In this document: piece after piece, positions 6,351 through 9,575 of the stretch
Numbering within the stretch: position 1 is the stretch's first letter
Layout: each line of letters starts with the position of its first letter
Assembly (NCBI GenBank): GCA_016839405.1
Contig: JAEOUJ010000279.1
Location: forward strand, 1 to 9,575
Direction: 5' to 3'
Origin: Candidatus Gerdarchaeota archaeon
Lineage (GTDB): Archaea; Asgardarchaeota; Heimdallarchaeia; JABLTI01
Length of the DNA stretch: 9,575 nt
The notes under the pieces: model-generated
What the model saw: only the letters and a program-made list of their open reading frames with translations
Database searches by the model: none
Told to the model about the DNA's origin: nothing
Made by a program: the position numbers and the translations under genes

Positions 6351-7568
6351 ATGTTAGATGAGAGAATTGAGTTTATAAAAAAACCAACTATAAAGGAAAA
6401 AAGATTACTTTATTCTCGAATCAGTATGTTATTTTCTATTATGTATTTAACATTATTCAATCTAATAGCAGTAATTATTGGTCTATTATTAACTCTTTTA
6501 CTTGGGTTATTATCAATCACTATTGATTTAAAATCTGATGATCCTTTGGCTATTTACTTTATTTTAACTGTAAATTTAATTGCAATAATTATTATTGGAT
6601 TAACAACATTATCAGTTAATAGAAAATTACCATTTCTTAAAACTCAAAAAACCATTAAATTAATTAGAAATGATTGGAAAGTTATTGGAATTGCCTTTTC
6701 AATCATAATGGTATTGGTTGGTTCTTATCAATTATTTGTTAGTTATCTTCAAAATAATGTAATATCTGATGGAAATATAGATAATCCATATGATTTCTTT
6801 AATACAGATAAAATAGGCATAATTATCTTTGCTACTTTTATTGTTACTTTTATAGCACCAATTGCAGAGGAGTTTTTTTACAGATGGACTCTTATTACTA
6901 CTCTTAGAAATGGTTTAAATAAAAATGCTACAATTTTATTTTCTGCTTTAATATTTTCTTTTGCGCATTCTTTTACTGATTTATCATTTTCTTTTTCTTA
7001 CTTTTTGATTCATTTAATTGCCGTCTTTCTTATAGGGATAATCCTAGGTTATGTCTTTTATCAAACTGAGAATATTTTAGTAACTATTATTTTACATGGT
7101 TTATGGAATCTATTAATTACAACAAGTGCTTTTTTTGAATTTGGAGGTTATGGTTTTATCTTTACAATTTTCTTTTCAATATTAATAGCTCTATGTGCTA
7201 TTTTTTTGATTTATAATTTTATAATTCATTTAACTAAAAAAACGAAAATGAATGAATTTTCTGCTGATTTTAAAATTGATCAAAAAAGTGAATATGAACT
7301 ATCTATTGTAAATAATAAAATAGATACACAAAAAAAACCTAAAATTAAATTACATTGGGCATGGTTTGAATTAGTCTTGGGTTATTTTATATTAGCTGGA
7401 ATTATTCCTTTAATTCTAAGATATATTAGTTTTGGGGATTTTTTTGGTGAAGGGATTATTGAATACTTTTATCTTGTTTTACTGGCTATAATTGGAGCAA
7501 TCCTATTACTGTTTTTCTTGAAAAAAATAAATATACAATCAAAAGAAGAAAATGAATTTAAATTATAA
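6351..7568 (+). CDS. CPBP-family intramembrane metalloprotease (CAAX protease/Rce1-like) with extra C-terminal helices
   Basis: Predicted membrane glutamate protease of the Rce1/Abi (CPBP) family, 405 aa. The motif set is complete: E173-E174-FFY-R178, H206 in FSFAHS, and H249-GLW-N253. Hydrophobic segments lie near 27-57, 66-86, 109-132, 154-172, 193-206, 217-237, 241-258 and 266-293, followed by a soluble Lys-rich stretch (294-335) and two further helices (338-358, 372-391). The last part lies beyond the catalytic core and is an addition of unclear purpose. ATG 6351 is preceded by a weak GGTAGTG; a TATA-like TTACTTTAAAG lies at 6291-6301. The substrate is unknown: eukaryotic Rce1 trims prenylated CAAX proteins, while bacterial relatives process bacteriocins or regulators. 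The divergent winged-helix gene may control it. It ends 29 bases from the convergent uS7 gene. Family call firm, substrate open. Confidence 0.93.
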   Translation: MLDERIEFIKKPTIKEKRLLYSRISMLFSIMYLTLFNLIAVIIGLLLTLLLGLLSITIDLKSDDPLAIYFILTVNLIAIIIIGLTTLSVNRKLPFLKTQKTIKLIRNDWKVIGIAFSIIMVLVGSYQLFVSYLQNNVISDGNIDNPYDFFNTDKIGIIIFATFIVTFIAPIAEEFFYRWTLITTLRNGLNKNATILFSALIFSFAHSFTDLSFSFSYFLIHLIAVFLIGIILGYVFYQTENILVTIILHGLWNLLITTSAFFEFGGYGFIFTIFFSILIALCAIFLIYNFIIHLTKKTKMNEFSADFKIDQKSEYELSIVNNKIDTQKKPKIKLHWAWFELVLGYFILAGIIPLILRYISFGDFFGEGIIEYFYLVLLAIIGAILLLFFLKKINIQSKEENEFKL

Positions 7569-7576
7569 AAAAAATG

Positions 7577-7594
7577 AAAGCCAAAAAGGCTTTT
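7577..7594. terminator. Bidirectional hairpin terminator between CPBP and uS7 genes
   Basis: Stem AAAGCC (7577-7582) with GGCTTT (7588-7593) and loop AAAAA, followed by TTTTATTTTA on the plus strand and, read on the minus strand, by TTCATTTTTTTTAT. It sits in the 29-base gap between two convergent stop codons, so it suits termination from both sides. Confidence 0.65.
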
Positions 7595-7597
7595 ATT

Positions 7598-8563
7598 TTA
7601 TCTTGCGCTTAATGCTACACGTTCAACTTCTTGCATTTTACTAATTGCATAACTTGATGTTTTATTATCAGCTGCATCAATTAGTTCTTGTGCTAAGATT
7701 TCTTCAGCAGTTAATATATTGTTAAATGCTTTTTTATAGGTCCCTTCAACAATATTTGTGAGAGCAATATCGACACGTCTCATTGGTGCTACATCAACTG
7801 ATTGAAGTTGAGCCATTCCACCATAAGTTATTCGTGTAACTTCTTCCCTAGGTGCAGCATTTTGAATTGCATCAATAAGAACTTGAATTGGATTTTTGTT
7901 TGTTTTGAGGTTGATAATTTCAAAAGCAACCTTAACAGCTTTTATCATTCGTTCCTTTTTACCAGTTCCTTTTCGCTTTCTCATAAGTTTGTTCACTAAA
8001 CGTTCTATAATAGGCATTTCCGCTTTCTTAAAACGTTGGTGTTCATATCGACCACCAGTGTGAGGAGTTATTACAGGTCTTAAACTAATATATGCTTTTA
8101 ATCCTGGATCTGTTACTATAACATCTCTATAAGACCATGTATTGAAAAGTTTTATATCACCATACTGAAGTAACATATCGATTTTTTCTTCTTCTTTAGG
8201 TGTTTCTTCTTTCTTTGGTGCTTCTTTTTTAAGAACTTCTTTTTTAGGTGTTTCTTTCTTTGGAGTCTCTTTGATTTCTTCTTTCTTGGGAATTTCAACT
8301 TTAGGAGCTTCTTCTTTCTTTGGTGCTTCTTTTTTAGGAGCTTCTTTTTTAGGCTCTTCCTTTTTTGTTGTGGGTTTCTTTGATTCTTCTTTCTTAGGAG
8401 CTTCCTTCTTAGACGTAGTTTTCTTTGCTGTATCTGTTTTCGTTTCTGTTTTCTTTGATGTTGTTTTTTCTACTTTTTCTGACTTTGTTTCTTTTTTGGT
8501 TGCAGATTTTTTCTCAGAAGCTTTTTCTTTCGAAGCATCTTTTTTCTCTTTATTTTTTGACAT
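7598..8563 (-). CDS. rpsG: 30S ribosomal protein uS7 with a 127-residue Lys/Glu-rich N-terminal tail
   Basis: Binds the 3' major domain of 16S rRNA in the small-subunit head near the E site and nucleates head assembly. The core, residues 130-321, is a full archaeal uS7: LFNTWSYRDVIV near 139-150, HTGGRYEHQRFKK (168-180), VERLVNKLMR-type helix, NPIQVLIDAIQNAAPREEV (224-242), ITYGGMAQLQSVDVAP (245-260) and a basic end in SAR. Archaeal uS7 is usually about 190-215 aa; this is 321 because of the tail (1-127), which is almost only Lys, Glu, Thr, Ser, Ala and Pro, with repeated PKKE units between about 54 and 120, no arginine and no aromatic residue. I chose ATG 8561-8563, as TAGGTGA lies 7 bases before it; ATG 8567-8569 is only one base from that site. 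It follows rpsL by 11 bases. EF-2 and EF-1A genes do not follow. Confidence 0.95.
   Translation of the reverse strand: MSKNKEKKDASKEKASEKKSATKKETKSEKVEKTTSKKTETKTDTAKKTTSKKEAPKKEESKKPTTKKEEPKKEAPKKEAPKKEEAPKVEIPKKEEIKETPKKETPKKEVLKKEAPKKEETPKEEEKIDMLLQYGDIKLFNTWSYRDVIVTDPGLKAYISLRPVITPHTGGRYEHQRFKKAEMPIIERLVNKLMRKRKGTGKKERMIKAVKVAFEIINLKTNKNPIQVLIDAIQNAAPREEVTRITYGGMAQLQSVDVAPMRRVDIALTNIVEGTYKKAFNNILTAEEILAQELIDAADNKTSSYAISKMQEVERVALSAR
8186..8413 (-). repeat. Degenerate PKKE-coding repeat region inside rpsG
   Basis: Codons for residues 51-126 of uS7 carry about nine copies of a 15-base unit encoding xPKKE, where x is Ala, Thr, Glu or Ile. The copies are clear at residues 55, 70, 75, 80, 91, 100, 105 and 115. 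Codons vary between copies, so the unit is old or selected at protein level rather than a fresh tandem duplication. Confidence 0.75.
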
Positions 8564-8570
8564 TATCATT

Positions 8571-8577
8571 TCACCTA
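8571..8577 (-). promoter_or_regulatory. Ribosome binding site of rpsG overlapping the rpsL stop codon
   Basis: TAGGTGA on the minus strand: its TAG (8575-8577) is the uS12 stop codon and AGGTGA is the Shine-Dalgarno for uS7, 7 bases before ATG 8563. A ribosome finishing uS12 would stop on the next initiation site, so the pair is likely translationally coupled. Confidence 0.8.
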
Positions 8578-9018
8578 TCTTACAGGTTTTTCTTTCTTAC
8601 CATATACAAGACTCGAGAGAGAGACGCCATTAACTTTTGATACACGCCATTTTATCCCAGGAAGATCTCCCTTTGCACCGCCTTTAGCACCACCGATACC
8701 TTCTACAATTACACGGTCATGCTCAGCGATATGAGTTAATCCGCCATCTAATGGGACAAATGCACCTATTTGCTTTCCATTTTTTACTAATTGAACGCGA
8801 ACACATTTCCGAAGGGCAGAATTTGGTTGTTTTGATTCAACTCCATATTTTTCTACAACTATCCCTGAAGCTTGAGGAGCAGCTTGGAGAGGATCTACTT
8901 TCTTATCTAAACCCAACATTTTACGTTTGTAGTAAATATCTTTCCAACGGAATTTCTTTCGTTTGTTTTTTAATTGTCGTCCGGCGTATTCTCCTCTTGG
9001 ACTTTTACTACCTGGCAT
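8575..9018 (-). CDS. rpsL: 30S ribosomal protein uS12, archaeal type
   Basis: Small-subunit decoding-centre protein that helps check codon-anticodon pairing. At 147 aa it has the archaeal/eukaryotic length and N-terminal block: [33 protein letters not shown], then [15 protein letters not shown]. Key loops are intact: [14 protein letters not shown] (63-76) is the decoding loop, and [10 protein letters not shown] (117-126) is the second conserved loop containing the site that some bacteria methylthiolate. The ATG is preceded by GGTG 8 bases upstream. The gene is first in its transcript, with a good TATA box at 9068-9078 and a divergent gene beyond it. In many archaea uS12 follows L30e and nusA, which are absent here. 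It reads into uS7 through an overlapping stop/ribosome binding site. Identification is secure and is the best evidence in the window for an archaeal host. Confidence 0.98.
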   Translation of the reverse strand: MPGSKSPRGEYAGRQLKNKRKKFRWKDIYYKRKMLGLDKKVDPLQAAPQASGIVVEKYGVESKQPNSALRKCVRVQLVKNGKQIGAFVPLDGGLTHIAEHDRVIVEGIGGAKGGAKGDLPGIKWRVSKVNGVSLSSLVYGKKEKPVR

Positions 9019-9026
9019 TATTTGTA

Positions 9027-9030
9027 CACC
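9027..9030 (-). promoter_or_regulatory. Ribosome binding site of rpsL (GGTG)
   Basis: GGTG on the minus strand, 8 bases before ATG 9016-9018. Short, but it matches the core used by the neighbouring genes. Confidence 0.5.
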
Positions 9031-9067
9031 ATTAATTTTTTTATTCTATTATTCAAGCGATTCTAGA

Positions 9068-9078
9068 TTATTTAAAAA
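9068..9078 (-). promoter_or_regulatory. TATA box for the rpsL-rpsG transcript
   Basis: Minus-strand TTTTTAAATAA preceded by AAAGA (BRE-like). Centred at about 9073, it predicts transcription from about 9047 and a leader of roughly 28 bases containing the GGTG site. It is the best promoter candidate in the window. Confidence 0.55.
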
Positions 9079-9212
9079 TCTTTGTGAAACCTATGAATTA
9101 GCTATTTTTCTCTTTTTCATAAAATCCCTATTATTAATTTTCGCTCGTGTAGGAATATATTCGGTTGTCTCTCAACATATTTTACTTTAATAAAGGAAAT
9201 TAATATACAATC

Positions 9213-9218
9213 AGGTGA
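9213..9218 (+). promoter_or_regulatory. Ribosome binding site deciding the TTG start of the zinc-cluster gene (AGGTGA)
   Basis: AGGTGA, 6 bases before TTG 9225-9227. Its TGA is also an in-frame stop, so no longer reading is possible. A TTTAATA box at 9187-9193 could serve as promoter. Confidence 0.7.
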
Positions 9219-9224
9219 ACAAAA

Positions 9225-9575
9225 TTGCACGATGATAATTTAAGTTTCAATAAATCTCAGCATTCTATAGTAATTAGATGTGCAATTTGCAAAAAAATAA
9301 TATCAAATAGTGATTTAATATACATATCTCCAGATGAATCAGAGGAGTTTATTGCCCATTTTAATTGCTATGTGGAGCTTCAAGACAAAATTTGTTCTGA
9401 ATGTGGAAAACCATTTTTTGATAAAGAAAAATTACTTTATTGTGAAAAACACAAAGAATATTTTCACATTAAAAGGGAATGTATTCGCAATCACTTAGAA
9501 AAGCACATTCAATTTAAACAGGCATATTATGATGCATCAAATAATAGAATAATTTTACAAGAATTACTTGAAACA
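9225..9575 (+). CDS. Zinc-cluster protein with paired Cys/His motifs (LIM-like), 3' end beyond the window
   Basis: Unrecognised protein; 117 codons are visible and the frame is open at the window edge. The start is TTG 9225-9227 after a strong AGGTGA, with an in-frame stop immediately upstream. Two metal-binding sets are clear: C19-x2-C22 ... H45-x2-C48, and C57-x2-C60 ... C73-x2-H76, with further H81, C86, H90 and H94. The order C2-HC-C2-CH resembles a LIM domain, but the linker between the halves is 8 residues rather than 2 and the second half is short (12). A RING-like cross-brace or two separate treble-clef ribbons remain possible. A charged helix with many His/Lys/Gln follows (about 84-102). 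It is divergent from rpsL with about 206 bases between them. The likely role is binding protein or nucleic acid in the cytosol; nothing shows enzymatic activity. Confidence 0.75.
   Translation, partial: MHDDNLSFNKSQHSIVIRCAICKKIISNSDLIYISPDESEEFIAHFNCYVELQDKICSECGKPFFDKEKLLYCEKHKEYFHIKRECIRNHLEKHIQFKQAYYDASNNRIILQELLET

Noticed and set aside
8186..8413. Possible CRISPR or minisatellite because of the regular repeat
   Set aside because: The unit is 15 bases, lies in frame inside rpsG and has no spacers; it is a coding repeat.
8271..8633. Plus-strand open frame with repeated SFLGA units
   Set aside because: It is the antisense of the PKKE repeat in uS7; the pattern follows from the coding repeat and there is no ribosome binding site.
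9153..9162. Palindrome GAATATATTC in the rpsL/zinc-cluster intergenic region
   Set aside because: Only 10 bp of AT-rich sequence; expected by chance and not aligned with a promoter.
8575..9190. Plus-strand open frames across rpsL and its promoter
   Set aside because: Antisense of an unmistakable uS12 gene, extending into AT-rich promoter DNA.
9019..9224. Possible tRNA or small RNA between rpsL and the zinc-cluster gene
   Set aside because: No cloverleaf, T-loop or GC-rich stem could be found on either strand.

Overview
The window looks like a piece of an AT-rich archaeal chromosome (about 30% GC by eye, not computed). Three things point to an archaeon. The uS12 protein (147 aa) is of the archaeal/eukaryotic type. 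The UMP kinase is of the archaeal hexameric type. The ribosome binding sites are mostly AGGTGA-like, with TATA-type boxes upstream of genes. Bacterial-type GrpE and DnaK, an expanded Lys/Glu-rich uS7 tail and LIM-like zinc clusters would fit an Asgard (Promethearchaeota) genome. That assignment is inference and needs a ribosomal-protein tree.

Layout. Positions 1-1619, minus strand, hold grpE followed by the first 285 codons of dnaK, which runs off the left edge. Positions 1620-1942 are a divergent intergenic region with a 12-bp inverted repeat and a 15-bp direct repeat, probably the control region of the chaperone operon. A lone six-helix membrane protein (1943-2647, plus strand) converges on a 524-aa minus-strand protein (2677-4251) with a C-terminal PD-(D/E)XK nuclease domain and a long helical N-terminal part of no family I know. 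Continuing on the minus strand are pyrH (4331-5020), a seven-TPR protein (5138-5887) and a small winged-helix regulator (5934-6227). Divergent from the regulator is a CPBP (CAAX-protease/Rce1-like) membrane protein (6351-7568), which converges on the ribosomal pair rpsL-rpsG (9018-7598, minus strand). At the right edge, divergent from rpsL, a TTG-started gene (9225 onward) encodes paired Cys/His zinc clusters and is cut by the window end.

How the genes relate. GrpE is the nucleotide exchange factor for DnaK and they form one transcription unit. uS12 and uS7 are translationally coupled: the uS12 stop codon lies inside the uS7 Shine-Dalgarno sequence. The usual str-operon companions (L30e, NusA, EF-2) do not flank the pair. 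The winged-helix gene, the TPR gene and the divergent CPBP protease gene share a region with a 12-bp palindrome over a TATA-like box, suggesting autoregulation. The rest is housekeeping or unassigned genes with their own promoters. I see no CRISPR array, transposon, tRNA or rRNA. The most unusual items are the 127-residue Lys/Glu tail on uS7, the unassigned nuclease and the partial zinc-cluster protein.
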